From the NCBI GenBank assembly GCA_015852425.1, contig JAAAIG010000179.1:28084-53009 (forward strand): a stretch of 24,926 nt of DNA. The letters run 5' to 3'. Positions 1-10,074 of the stretch are shown in pieces. Below the pieces are notes generated by a model. It was not told where the DNA came from. It was given only the letters and a program-made list of their open reading frames with translations, and made no database searches. The number at the start of each line of letters is the position of its first letter. The stretch's first letter is position 1. The translations under genes were made by a program, and so were the position numbers. The DNA is from Gryganskiella cystojenkinii. Lineage: Eukaryota; Mortierellomycota; Mortierellomycetes; Mortierellales; Mortierellaceae.

Positions 1-73
1 TCCTTTTTTTAAATGTCGAGCATCCTGGCGATCATTATTAACCCGTTTCTTTGTTCTGATTCTTGCCGCTTAG

Positions 74-2489
74 TTCGAGATGGAAAAGTACAAGGAGGCT
101 CTAGATATCCTTGGATACGAAAACGAACAACCAGAAGACGACCTCTCCGAACCGATTCTTCAGGCAGGAGTCAAGGTAAAAATAACGAAGAGGAAACAAC
201 GGGGACAAAATTATTTGTGTCCATCTACGACAACGTTATAGTCTAATCTATCTAACAACACTCCAATCAATCGACTGGTTCGTATTGGCTTGACTTCATA
301 GCTGGAGGCGTCCATGTGTTTTCTTCGAGCTCGATGCTTCGTTCATATCGCGTACATGGAGGAAGCCAAGGAGGCGTACAAGGCAGCGCTTCGGATCGAC
401 GTCAAGTGCTATGATGCCTGGAAATGGATGCGGTCTAATCATTTGTTGACTGCAAAAGAAGGTATGTGAAAGACCCCAAAGGTCTGTATGGCCCGTTTGG
501 ACTGGTTGATCATATTCATTAACGGTGTTTGTCCTTTTTGTCAATCTTTGATCGCGTTGTAGAGAGAGAATTCTTTGAGGAGTTGAGGATCTCAGCTCAA
601 GTGTCCAAAAAGAATGCAGAGTTCGTAAAGATGTGCTACATGACCAAGTTACAAAAAGAAGTAAGGAGCTCGAATTGAGAGAAAATCTGAAAAAATAGGA
701 AAACTCATCTAAATCAGCATATTGACCTCTTTCTAACCTTGCTTTTATTTTTATTTTTGGCTATTAGACTGATGAAGTTCATGTGAAAGAGCAAGCCGAG
801 AACTCGAAGCAACTGGCAAAATATTTCCAAGAAGAAAACGTGGAACTGTTGATCAGTACCGCCGAATCCTATTATGCTAGTGCAGACTATCGGGAATGTC
901 TCAAGGTCACGAAACGGATTCTGGAACTGGACGCGTATAACAAGGCTTGTATACCTATGCATGTGGCCTGTATGTACGAGCTCGACATGGCCAACGACCT
1001 GTTTCTAGCAGCGCATCATTTTGTCCAGAAACATTTTCGGTTTGCAGTAGCCTGGTACGCGGTCGCGGTTTACTACTATTTGATCGAGAACAATGCTGGT
1101 GCAAGGACGTACTTTATGCGCTCCGTGGACATGGATCCAATTTTTGGCGAGGGCTGGATCGGGTATGGCCATACGTTCGCGGCCGTTGGATCCGCTGATC
1201 AGGCGATTGCTGCTTACAACACTGCATCACAAAAGTTTCAAAAGTAAGTCCGTGTGTGTGTATAGTTGATGTATGAATGGAGAGAGGCTTACTCCTTTTT
1301 ATTCGTTTTTTGTTCTAACCGTGATTAAACCTTTTTGGTTTTATATAGATTGCACCTGGGATCAATGTTCATCGGGATGATGCACCTCAAAAGGATGAAT
1401 ATCGGGGCCGCGACTCGGTACCTGGTCCCATGCCTGCAACTCTGTGACACCGACACGTTGCTGTTGAACGAGGTTGGCGTGCTGTACTATCACAAAGAAG
1501 AATACGAGACCGCAATCAAGTATCTCGAAAAAGCCAATGAACGACAAGGCAAGGCGCGTGAGAAAAGTTTGCTCTGGGAAACCAACTATCTGAACCTGGC
1601 CCATTGCCACCGTCAACTTCGGTGAGTTTCAGAATTTCATACAAGTCCTTTTTTTTTTTTTTGACTCGCAAAAGATCCCCAGACATTGGAATGGTTCCTA
1701 AACTGTTAAGAAATTTACCTCGCCTATCTGTTTAGACAATATGACAAGGCCATCCAATATTTCCAAAAGGGCATCAGTGTCTCTAAATACCGAGGCCCGG
1801 TTCAGTTTGATCTTTTGGCCGGGTTAGGGTTTGTGTACCAGATCCGAGGCGAAAGCCAAGAGGCGATCGAATACTATACCAAGGCAGTCTTGCTCCGCCC
1901 CGGAGATGAAATGGTGACCGAGATGATGAACAGGGCTCTGGATGATGATGTCAAGGCCGGGGATGCTGGGCTTTGGGCCGCGACTCAGGCAGGACTGCCG
2001 GCTCTGGAACACAAGTCTGAGGCTCAGAAACGTATGGACCATTGGTCTGAAGTCAAGGCTCGGATGGCAGGAAAGCTGGCTACCAGACAAACCGCAGCTT
2101 CGTCAGCATTGACCCCTGCAGCATCCGACGGAGGGGAAGTCGAAGAAGGAGGTGGTGGAGGAGGCGGCCGAGGTGTTTTGATCAACGGTCCCATACCGAT
2201 GAGAACGGCAGTGGGCGTCGGAGAAGCTGCTTCAACATACTCAACCCCGTCATTATCCCGAGCAGGTTCTTTCTTTCGCGGCGCTGATAGTAGTAGTCGT
2301 CCGGACATGTCTGGCCGTTCTGCTGGATACCCAAGTATAAATTCAAGTCATGGATCATCCTCTTCCGCGCTTTGGGATCTCCCTCAGATCAACCACCACC
2401 GTAGCGCCGGTCGACAATCACCAGAGCTAGAAGGTCAAGAAGAAGAAGAAGAGGAGGAGGTGGAAGGTAGTGATATGGAGTTGGACTAG
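74..2489 (+). CDS. CDC16: Anaphase-promoting complex subunit 6 (Cdc16/Cut9), TPR protein, 5' partial
   Basis: Scaffold TPR subunit of the anaphase-promoting complex (APC/C), the nuclear E3 ubiquitin ligase that triggers anaphase. Exons by eye: 74-175, 302-461, 563-660, 768-1243, 1349-1621 and 1736-2489. They join in phase to give 620 codons plus stop; earlier exons lie outside the window, and bases 1-73 look like the end of an intron (TTAAC branch-like site, CTTAG acceptor). Family-typical stretches include LEASMCFLRAR, YDAWKWMRSNHLLTAKE, WYAVAVYYYLIENNAGARTY and LLLNEVGVLYYHKEEYETAI. These are the ordered TPR helices of Apc6 orthologues. After the last TPR (around base 1920) there is a tail of about 185 residues rich in Ser, with a Gly run and an acidic Glu run before the stop, probably disordered and lineage-specific. 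The introns are short (101-127 bp). Family identity is firm; exact exon edges are moderately sure. Confidence 0.93.
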
Positions 2490-2894
2490 AAGGAGTGAGA
2501 AGCAGAAGAAAAAATCTATCTTTCCAAAAGAGTTTTTTGTGGATTTTTGTCTTTTTTTTTTTTTTGTACCTTGCCTTTCATGGTTGCAACGCGTATGTTG
2601 TCTGCAGCAGTAATGATAACCGTTATTCATAATAAAAGCATGGACCAGAAGAGCAAGAAAACCTTTAGAAGTCAAGGAGATTGGAGGAGGTAAATGAAAA
2701 GTGCTATTATTATCTTTATGGTAGTGTACAAGGTTACGAAAAAAAGGGAAGGATTTTTTGGTTTTGGCGGGAAAGAAGAGAAAAGAAAAAAAAAAGAACG
2801 AACAAGGAAAGGGAAGCAAAAAAGTAGTTTCTAAATAATTAATGATGTTTTGTTTTTTTCAGGTCTAAACGCATGTGTATCAGATCCCGTCACT
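2490..2894. other. Convergent 3' intergenic region
   Basis: This 405-bp stretch separates the stop codons of the convergent CDC16 (+) and fucosyltransferase (-) genes. It is A/T-homopolymer rich and must hold both 3' UTRs. Apart from the AATAAA on the plus strand I see no gene or RNA in it. Confidence 0.6.
2631..2636 (+). terminator. Poly(A) signal AATAAA of the APC6 gene
   Basis: A canonical AATAAA lies 142 bases after the CDC16 stop codon, a reasonable distance for a fungal 3' UTR. A T-rich run (2551-2565) precedes it. The cleavage site is not determined. Confidence 0.5.
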
Positions 2895-5704
2895 CTACAG
2901 CCAACAATCGTAATCCTCGCTCATCTCGATCGTCGACTTGATCGAGCACTGAGCACCCCCATTCGCGAACCCAAACCAGTACTGGAAACAGGGTTGTGTC
3001 GATTTCCGGAAGATACAGGTGCCATCTCGTTTGACTATGTTGGGTTGCACATTCGCATAGCCATGAGCGAAATAGCCAAAGGTCGAATAAGGTGAAGAGA
3101 TGATTCGATTCGCCTGAGCGAGCAAGAACATCTCTGCGACCGCGGTTTGTACACCTCCGACCGAGTTTCGGACCACGGCCTCGGTCTCCTTGTGATCGCC
3201 AGTCGAGGAAGGAAGACTATTTGCGCCGCCAGACATTTTGAAGTCCTCAATCGATTCCTGTTCGTCGAGTACGGCGAGTTCTCCAGGACCAGCGACGTTC
3301 GAAGTTCTGGACTCGTCCATGAATTCTTGATCCACGTCATCTATCATCGCGTGTGGTGCTGGAGGGGGTGATGACGCTGCCTTGTGCTTTTCGAACGTGT
3401 TCTCGAGGACAAAGAGTTGTTCGCCCAGGACTTCTTGAAAGTGAGCACGGGTGGGGCGGTAATCGGTTGCGAGGTAAAAGGCGTACTTTTTCGAGAAGGA
3501 TGATCCTGATGAAGCCCGCGAGGGTCGACGGCCTTCCTGAACCACGGACCGCTCAATGATGTCCTCGACATTATGATCTCCATAAGCTCTTGATCCCAGA
3601 TTCGATTTCGATCTCGACGACGTGGTTCCGTATCCTGAAGGCTTTTGATCTTCCTCTGCAACGACCTGTGCAGCACATTTCAGGAACGAATCCTCGATCC
3701 CCTGACCGACTGCATTGTTCTCAGTTCGCCGGACCTGCAAGCCAATCAGGGTCGCATCCTTCGGTATCCGCTCCATGACGGAATCAATCTTGCGTTGGAC
3801 CTCTCGCGAGGGTTTCAAGAGCTTTTTAGACAGGATCTCGAACGCGTTTGAGCCGCCGTCGGGGAAGATTTGACAGAGTTCCTGACGGTAATGCGGGTTA
3901 TTTTGAATGACTGGGAGGAACCATTGGGTCGAGAAGATTTGGATGAATTTTTGAGAGGCGGCTTCGGTACCAAAGAGGTTCTTCTGACAGAGCAAGTTGG
4001 ACCATGTCGAGTCTGGAGTGATGGCCGATCGTAAGGCGCAATTGCGGCAATAGGGGTACCAGATCTCGGGTTTCTTTTTAAAGATAGGGTCGTCTTCATG
4101 ATGTGGAAGCGTCGTGTTAAGATCCCAGGCGAGGTCCTTGGGTTGCTCAAACAAGTCTGTAAAGTTGGCCTATTAATTGAGTATATTGTCAAAAGAGAAA
4201 CCCGTGTCAGAAATCAAAGAAAAAAAGCAAAAAGCAAAAGCAAAAGCAAAAGCAGAAGCAAGAGCAAAAAAAAAATTAGAGTTTAGGCTGTTGAGAGAAA
4301 TGGTTCTCTGCAGATGAGCGCTGTTCCCCGGGAGTTATTTCTTCCAAGAGAGACCCTTTTTTGTTCCTGCGTGCATTCTGCTTGCCTCCTGCCTTCACTT
4401 TGTCCCCTCGCCCCAAAATGAGATCCAAATCAAGTCAAATTAAACTAGTGTCGTGCTTCTATACAGAGAGCTGCCGTGGAACACCAAAAAAAAAAGAAGA
4501 AAAAAAAAGCTGTGGCACGTCACAAAGACGGAACAAAGACTCTTTACCCGGACAAAATCGAGGAAGAAGTTGGGCTGAGGTGGGAGAGTGATTGTGCGAT
4601 AGGCAATGTAAGGTCGGCTGGGGGGAGGAAAAGAGGGAGATGAGAAAGATGAACTGCGCTCAACGCAGTCAAAAGAGGGGCAAGTTTAGGGACAAACCTC
4701 TTGTCTCTCGGGTCCATCATATCGATCACACCATCCAATGGCTGTTGTGTTCACGTTCCCACTCTTATTTGGTCCAACCAAAAATCTGCTTTTCGAGTGA
4801 CGGTCTCGATCGTTGCACGCTTAAAAGAAATAAACGCTCCGGCGCAGAAGGTAAAAAGAGGAAAAAGTGCGAAGTACCAAATTGGCTTCCGAGGGACAAG
4901 CACGAGGCAACAACACACGTAACAAAAAAAAAAAAAAAAAAAAAGGCCGCGCTGCGATGACCCTGTTTGATTTTTGAGTTGTGCAACAATGACAAATTCA
5001 ATTTGCGCCCAGGACGAGCGTAAAAACATTCCTGAACAACCGAATTCCTTTTGGGGGGGGGGGTCACTTTTTTGATTTTGCTTTTGTTGGTCAAGAGGAA
5101 GAGGAAAGAGAGAGAGTGAAAAGTAAAAGAAAAGAGACTGGGGCAAAAAAACTTACGTTGCATTGGGGCATGGCCACCCAGTCAAGGATAATCGCCCGCT
5201 TGCTCACCATCGCCAGGACCACAGAACTCAACAAGGCCTGCAGCCGGTTGCCAAGACCATCATCACTTGGTTGGAACACCAAAAACTTTTTCTCCTTATC
5301 AGGAACACCGCCATGACGTTCCGGCAAGACCATCTGATGATGGAAATGCAGGTATTCTTGCCAATACCCCTCAAAATCCTGATGACGCGCCGCAGGAGCG
5401 CCTGTCATGACCTGTGGGGAGCATAAAGGTCCTGGATGATCGATATCGAATGAGGCTGCAGCTTGCTTTGGATTAAAGATTCGAGATTCGTTTCTCATGG
5501 TGACCGGGATCACATAGGAAAGAAGGAGTGCCCAGGCCAAGAGTAAACGCCATCGGATCGAGGTTCGAGGGTTGGTCGTCTTGCTGAGCAGATGGACACC
5601 GTATTCCAAGCGTTGACTGATCGCATTGACTGTGGTCTGGTTTCCTGAGGAGGTTCTGTAAAGAAGAGAGGAGGAGTCGAATTCTTTAGGGGAGAGATCG
5701 TTGG

Positions 5705-5746
<42 letters not shown>

Positions 5747-6668
5747 CGCTGTTGCTCTTGCTGTTGTTGTCGTCACCACTGTTGTCATTGTTGTTCAGGG
5801 GCGAGTATTTCGCAAATGAAGGAGGGGTTGATGATCCAGACTGTCCTCCTGATGATGACAATGACGGCTTGTTGTGACGGATCAAAATATCCCGTCCGCG
5901 ATGCCCGCTTCTTTCTTGTTGGCATTTCCGTATCCTGGCCAGGATCCAGGTCCCATGCGGGGCCAAGAACAAGACTGTATAGACTCCTGTAATCCACCAA
6001 AGCCAATCACTCATCAACTTGTTAAAGATGGAAAAGATCAAAAGATGAAAAGGTAATCCCAACAGATACAAAGGCAAGATGGGCAAGACCGCCAGGAGGG
6101 TGAACGAGATAAAGAGGAGAAACATGACGAGGTATAGCAGATTGTTGGCAAAGATGTGGTAACCGGGCAAGTACCGGATCACATCGTTAAAGGTATCGAG
6201 GGTGATGACCCCAGAGGTAAAGATCCAGATGGGGAACAAGAGACCAACACCAAGGCCGATCACGAGACAAGGTTTTTTGGTCCATCGACGAGGTAAAGAG
6301 GAAGGGAAGTTTGAGGAAGGGTTGTTGCCAAGCAGAGTGACGCCGGTGGTCATTCGATTACTGCCGCCTGGTGAGAGGGGAGGTGAAGGCGTTTTGGATT
6401 TACGAGATCGACTGGTGGTTGAAGCAGAAGAGTGTCCGTAAGAGGCTTCCAGGTCTGGAGAACGAGCACGCTCCGATTTTGAGATGTGGAGGGGGAGGAC
6501 GCTACTGCTGCCATGACTGGCCTTGCTGCTGTTGTTGTTGGGTATACTGCTGGATATACTGTTATTGTTGTCGTATGGGGTATTGTTGTTGTTACTGTTG
6601 ACGATACTAGAGCCGTTGATGCTGTAGCGGTTCGACGAGGAGGTGGACTGGGGTGTGTCCTTCCCCAT
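2895..6668 (-). CDS. GT37-like (xyloglucan-type) fucosyltransferase with polytopic N-terminal membrane region
   Basis: Predicted Golgi/ER glycosyltransferase transferring fucose from GDP-fucose to a cell-surface glycan; the acceptor is unknown. Two exons: 6668-5157 (504 codons) and 4169-2895 (424 codons plus stop), joined in phase 0 to read MPQCN|ANFTDLF, total 928 aa. The ATG at 6668 has CACAATGG context. Residues 1-130 are Ser/Asn-rich. Hydrophobic segments lie near 133-155, 175-203, 204-238 and 374-391, with a 13-Asn run at 309-321 between the last two. The catalytic part has GLGNRLQALLS (471-481), IGLQVRR (646-652; the donor-binding Arg region of alpha-1,2/1,6 fucosyltransferases), YLATDYRPTR (736-745) and SSPYSTFGYFAHGYA (862-876), matching plant xyloglucan fucosyltransferase motifs. 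Low-complexity insertions at about 676-727 and 766-840 lengthen it. Plant relatives are about 550-600 aa with one TM. Family assignment is by motif only. Confidence 0.8.
4223..4267. repeat. (AAAAGC)n-type imperfect microsatellite
   Basis: Several 6-bp AAAAGC units, decaying to GAAGC and AGAGC variants at the 3' end. It lies in the fucosyltransferase intron about 50 bp upstream of the acceptor on the minus strand, where it forms a TTTTGC pyrimidine-rich run. Confidence 0.8.
4924..4944. repeat. Poly(A) tract, 21 bases
   Basis: Uninterrupted run of 21 A on the plus strand inside the fucosyltransferase intron. It is a likely spot for length error in sequencing. Confidence 0.9.
5053..5063. repeat. 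Poly(G) tract, 11 bases
   Basis: Uninterrupted run of 11 G on the plus strand, inside the fucosyltransferase intron about 90 bp from its donor. Confidence 0.9.
5706..5744. repeat. (GTT)13 microsatellite encoding poly-Asn
   Basis: Thirteen perfect GTT units on the plus strand, read as AAC codons on the minus strand. They give the 13-Asn run at residues 309-321 of the fucosyltransferase. The repeat is in frame, so length changes alter only the Asn count. Confidence 0.95.
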
Positions 6669-8004
6669 TGTGAGCTATTAAAATCGACGGAGGAAAGTGC
6701 TTGTTTTGTAGAAAGAAGGAGGAGGGGAATGGAGTGAAAAGGTGATCAAAAAGGGAGGAGTGGAGGCTGAAGGAAACAGAGAGAGTGAGAGTAGAGAACG
6801 AAGGAGGAAAAGAATGAAAAAAGGGAAGATTGGAAGAAGAACGGAAGGAGAAAAGAAAAAAATTGGCTGCCCGCAACAACCTGACCGTCGCAAGAAAAAA
6901 AGGTTGTTGTCTTATTTCTTTTTTTTTTTTACGTTGCTCCATTTTCCAGACACTTGTTTTTTTTTTTTGCTTGTTTTCTTGTTTTGCTGGATCACAATCG
7001 AAGAACTACCGTTGTGTTGTCAGGGCGGGAAGTAAAGGGAAGTGAATGGCCGATCCTCATCGACCGAGGTGCAAGAGGGAGAGAGTTGCCCCAAATATCT
7101 TTCTGCCGTCCTGCACAGATCAAAAAATTGATCGTTCCGATTCGATTCAGAGACTCTACTTTTGGATCGCCGCATGAACATCCCCCACCCTCTGACTTTG
7201 TTTCGCACATGTCCAGTCGCAGCGCTTTCATTGACTCTTTCCCCACAAACAAAGACACCATAACTAAAAAATCTAAAAAAGCAAACAAACGCAAACAATA
7301 TGATAATAACGCAAATACGTGGTGAAGTGCGAGAGTCTAATAAAGTCGTCTATTTTCACTGTTGTCTCTCTGTTTCAATACCTGAATGGTGTGTGTTGGG
7401 CTGTTGCTTTGCTGACAGAGAGAGAAAAAAAATGGCAATTGGCTTTATGGTCATCCTCCACGTATCAAATTTTTTTAAGACAGCTTGACAAAAAAGACGC
7501 CGGTGCACAGCGCCTTGAAGACGACAATATTACGTCTTTGACAGAAGGAGAGAAAAAGGAAACACAGCGATTCCAGCACAAATTTGTCAGTCAGTCAGGC
7601 TTGGCCATATGTCTACGCCCTCCTCTCATTGTACCTTTATGGATCCTCACGACTCCTTTCGTCCTACAGCCTGTTTGCCCATATTCTAGGGGAGCAAGGA
7701 ATTGTAAAACGCGAGGGCAGAAATAGGCAATGAGTATGCGTTTGATGCTAGTTCGTTTGTATCCGAAATTATTATTTTTATTTCTATCATTTCGACAATC
7801 TAGACACAAGGCTGTTGAAAAAAAAGGGTGCGACCCTCAGGGTTCTTACACAAAACAATAAAAATAGGAGTTCTACCGGTGAACAATTGTCTCCGTCGAA
7901 AATGGTTGACTGCAAGAAAACAAGACACTATCGATCTCGTAGATACCCTACGTATGCTACACTTATTTTTGGAGTGTTGTACGTGAAATTGCTGGACCTT
8001 TTAG

Positions 8005-8175
8005 CAGCAATTTAAGGGTATAGTGCCCCACGCCAAGGTTGTTCCTGCTGACGACTTTGCTGCCAAGTTTACCTGGGGCATAGTTCTTCGATCGGTCCCC
8101 TTAGCGCCGGTATTTTATAAAATCGTTAACATGGCACGCACTGTTGAGAAGACCCCAGAGTCCATAGTCAGATGA
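8005..8175 (+). pseudogene. Possible decayed coding fragment, unknown family
   Basis: One plus frame is open for 56 codons and reads like folded protein (for example HAKVVPADDFAAKFTWGIV and LAPVFYKIVNMARTVEKTP). It has no initiating ATG, an in-frame TAG just before it and TGA after it. The same frame resumes after two further stops with an aromatic-rich stretch (REIEARFWSVCVWIRSLYLYY). I do not recognise a family. It could be a degraded transposon or gene remnant, or chance. Confidence 0.2.
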
Positions 8176-8513
8176 CGCATGCCTTTGTAATTTAGGGAAA
8201 TCGAGGCCCGCTTCTGGAGTGTTTGTGTTTGGATCCGATCTTTGTACTTGTACTATTTCCTTCTATGAGACGTTCAGGATAACCGCATTGGATACCAACC
8301 CCTAGGTCATTGATTGTAATCTCGAATAGATTCAGGAGTACGTGACGAAGTTTTTCTCAATCGTGACAAAACAAGTTAGCTCCATGCCCGGGCGTAAAGC
8401 AAGAACAATATGGATCGTATTCCTTCTACCAATTCTTTTTTTTTTTAAGGAAATCGAAGGGAATGATATTATTATTTTCTGTTTTTTTGATTTTTTTTGT
8501 TTATGATGACGGA

Positions 8514-8567
8514 GAGGGGCTAGATAAGACAGAGGAGCTAGAGAAGACAGAGGGGCTAGGGGAGACA
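8514..8567. repeat. 18-bp tandem repeat, three imperfect copies
   Basis: Three adjacent 18-bp units starting at 8514, 8532 and 8550. They share the core GAGG.GCTAG and end in GA(A/G/T).ACA-like bases, differing at a few positions. They lie about 340 bp beyond the stop of the mucin-like gene. On the minus strand they would read as Ala-Pro-Leu-Ser repeats, but no gene supports this. Confidence 0.85.
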
Positions 8568-8907
8568 AGGAAGGCGAGAAAGAGGGTGATTGAAGAATGA
8601 CATGGGCAGGTTTTCCGATGGAAATAATAAATACTAGAAATTACGGGAAAGAAAACTTGTGGAACAGGAGATACAATGAGTAGGAGGTAGTTGTTGCCTT
8701 GCTGGAGGGATTTTTCGTTAACGATGGGAGGAAGAGAGGTGAATAAATGAGGCTATCTGAAGAAATAAATATAAAATACAAGGATGCCTCACGCGACGGA
8801 CGTGAGGAACGGCACAGCAGTAAGAAGATGAAGGCGACGAATAAAAAAGACTTGGGTTCTCAGCAAAGAAAAAAAAGGACTGATTTTCTTTTCTATTTTC
8901 ACGAATT

Positions 8908-10074
8908 TTAGACGGGGACCTTGATCTTGTCTTCATCTTGAGGCATGACCTGAGGGTTCCTTGCCGCCGAGTGTGCACCAACATAGGCATTGTTTTCGAC
9001 CTTGGCATTCTTATCAAACGAGGATCGAGAAGGAACAGGAACAGCTGCGTTCTGGAAAGGTGTTCGAGGGGAGGATTGACCACCGGTGGTGGAAGGAGGA
9101 GGTTGAGGGTACGATTTGGGTGAGAGCGTGGCATGGGTCATCGAGGGAGAGGAACCGGTGCCGGCAGGAGTTCCGTATCCACCACCAGCAACAGCACCGC
9201 CAATGGGTGCTGGAGGAGCGAATTGGTTCTGGTTGTATTGGTCGTTATAATATTCCTGTTGTTGTTGCTGTTGCAAAGCATCGCCGTAGTATCCGGCCTG
9301 TTGATGGTTCTGAGCATAGTAAGGGTCGTATTGGTCGTAACCGGGCTGGTCGTACTGGTCGTTGTATTGACCTCCGTAAGGGGGTTGCTGGTAACCCTGA
9401 GGGTATTCGTATCCTTCATTGTTGTTGTGATGAGCGAGGGCAGCAGCACCGACAGCGGCTCCACCACCAACGGCGGCCATTTCCAGTGGTCGGTTACCCG
9501 GACCAGAGGGTCTCGAGCCTTGAAGTGAGTCGGGGCGACGACCTCCAGCGGCAGAGGCCAAGGCAGCGCCGGGAGCTGGGCTAGAAGCTCCCGGTCGTCC
9601 GCTGGTGATTGCACCAGCACCAGCACCACCGCCGTTGTGATCTAAAAATTCAAGTCTTCTCTTGCGAGCCCTTGACTTTTTCTTGTAACGCATGAAAAAG
9701 ACTCCGACCAAAAACGCAAGGACAAGGACACCAGCGACACCACCAATGATGGGTCCCAAGGGCGCTTTGTTGTCACCGCTGTCCTTGTCGCCTCCATCAC
9801 TATTACCACCATTCCCGGGCGAGTTCGAGGGGCCTGCGGGTCCGCCAGAAGGGACGCCACCCCTCGTGGTCGTGGTTTTTGGTGGTCTGACGCCTCCAGT
9901 TTTTGTCGAGGGTAGACCAGGGTCTGGAGAGACAGGTGGGTTAGGATCGATTGTAGTGGTGGTTACTTGAGGCGGGGGTGCTGCCGTCGAAGTTGCTGGA
10001 GGTTGCGTAGGAGCGACGGTTGGTGATGGGGACCCGATAGGAGGGATGACGACGGGGCTTGTGACGGCCGACAT
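8908..10074 (-). CDS. Ser/Thr/Pro-rich single-pass membrane protein, Mid2/WSC-sensor-like architecture
   Basis: A single exon of 388 codons plus stop. The ATG at 10074 is the first ATG of the open frame, in good fungal context (CAACAATG), and the frame upstream has no other ATG. Residues 1-105 are rich in Pro, Thr, Ser and Gly, a probable O-mannosylated stalk. Residues 106-128 form one TM helix (PIIGGVAGVLVLAFLVGVFF), followed by a basic stop-transfer cluster RYKKKSRARKRR (129-140). The remaining 250 residues are a cytoplasmic-type tail rich in Gly, Ala, Gln and Tyr, with YDQYDPYYAQ-like repeats and a six-Gln run. The layout resembles fungal plasma-membrane wall-integrity sensors, but there is no cysteine-rich WSC head and no clear signal peptide. 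Function is not established; adhesin or unrelated stalk proteins are possible. Confidence 0.75.
   Translation of the reverse strand: MSAVTSPVVIPPIGSPSPTVAPTQPPATSTAAPPPQVTTTTIDPNPPVSPDPGLPSTKTGGVRPPKTTTTRGGVPSGGPAGPSNSPGNGGNSDGGDKDSGDNKAPLGPIIGGVAGVLVLAFLVGVFFMRYKKKSRARKRRLEFLDHNGGGAGAGAITSGRPGASSPAPGAALASAAGGRRPDSLQGSRPSGPGNRPLEMAAVGGGAAVGAAALAHHNNNEGYEYPQGYQQPPYGGQYNDQYDQPGYDQYDPYYAQNHQQAGYYGDALQQQQQQEYYNDQYNQNQFAPPAPIGGAVAGGGYGTPAGTGSSPSMTHATLSPKSYPQPPPSTTGGQSSPRTPFQNAAVPVPSRSSFDKNAKVENNAYVGAHSAARNPQVMPQDEDKIKVPV

Larger units (their letters stand above)
4170..5156 (-). other. Long intron (987 bp) of the fucosyltransferase gene
   Basis: Minus-strand donor GTAAGT at 5156 and acceptor TAG ending at 4170. 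It is about ten times longer than the CDC16 introns. It contains homopolymers and an AAAAGC-type repeat that reads as a T/C-rich tract upstream of the acceptor. I saw no exon in it that improves the protein. Confidence 0.65.
6669..8907. other. Intergenic region upstream of the fucosyltransferase gene, no supported gene
   Basis: A 2.2-kb stretch between the fucosyltransferase start and the stop of the mucin-like gene. The first 350 bp are purine-rich on the plus strand, so pyrimidine-rich in the sense direction of the fucosyltransferase, as expected for a fungal 5' UTR and promoter. Several open frames exist, but none has recognisable domains, good start context or consistent composition. Two items are listed separately: an 18-bp tandem repeat and a possible coding relic. 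Confidence 0.5.

Noticed and set aside
2427..2819. 130-codon minus-strand open frame
   Set aside because: It is antisense to the CDC16 tail and 3' UTR, with Phe/Lys-rich homopolymer translation.
4690..4745. Possible extra minus-strand exon in the fucosyltransferase intron
   Set aside because: The CAG acceptor is acceptable, but the donor is poor and inserting it would interrupt the in-phase MPQCN|ANFTDLF join.
7319..7726. 135-codon plus-strand open frame
   Set aside because: No recognisable family, mixed composition and poor start context; it lies in the fucosyltransferase upstream region.
8514..8567. CRISPR array or operator cluster
   Set aside because: The units are directly adjacent with no spacers, and the genome is eukaryotic.
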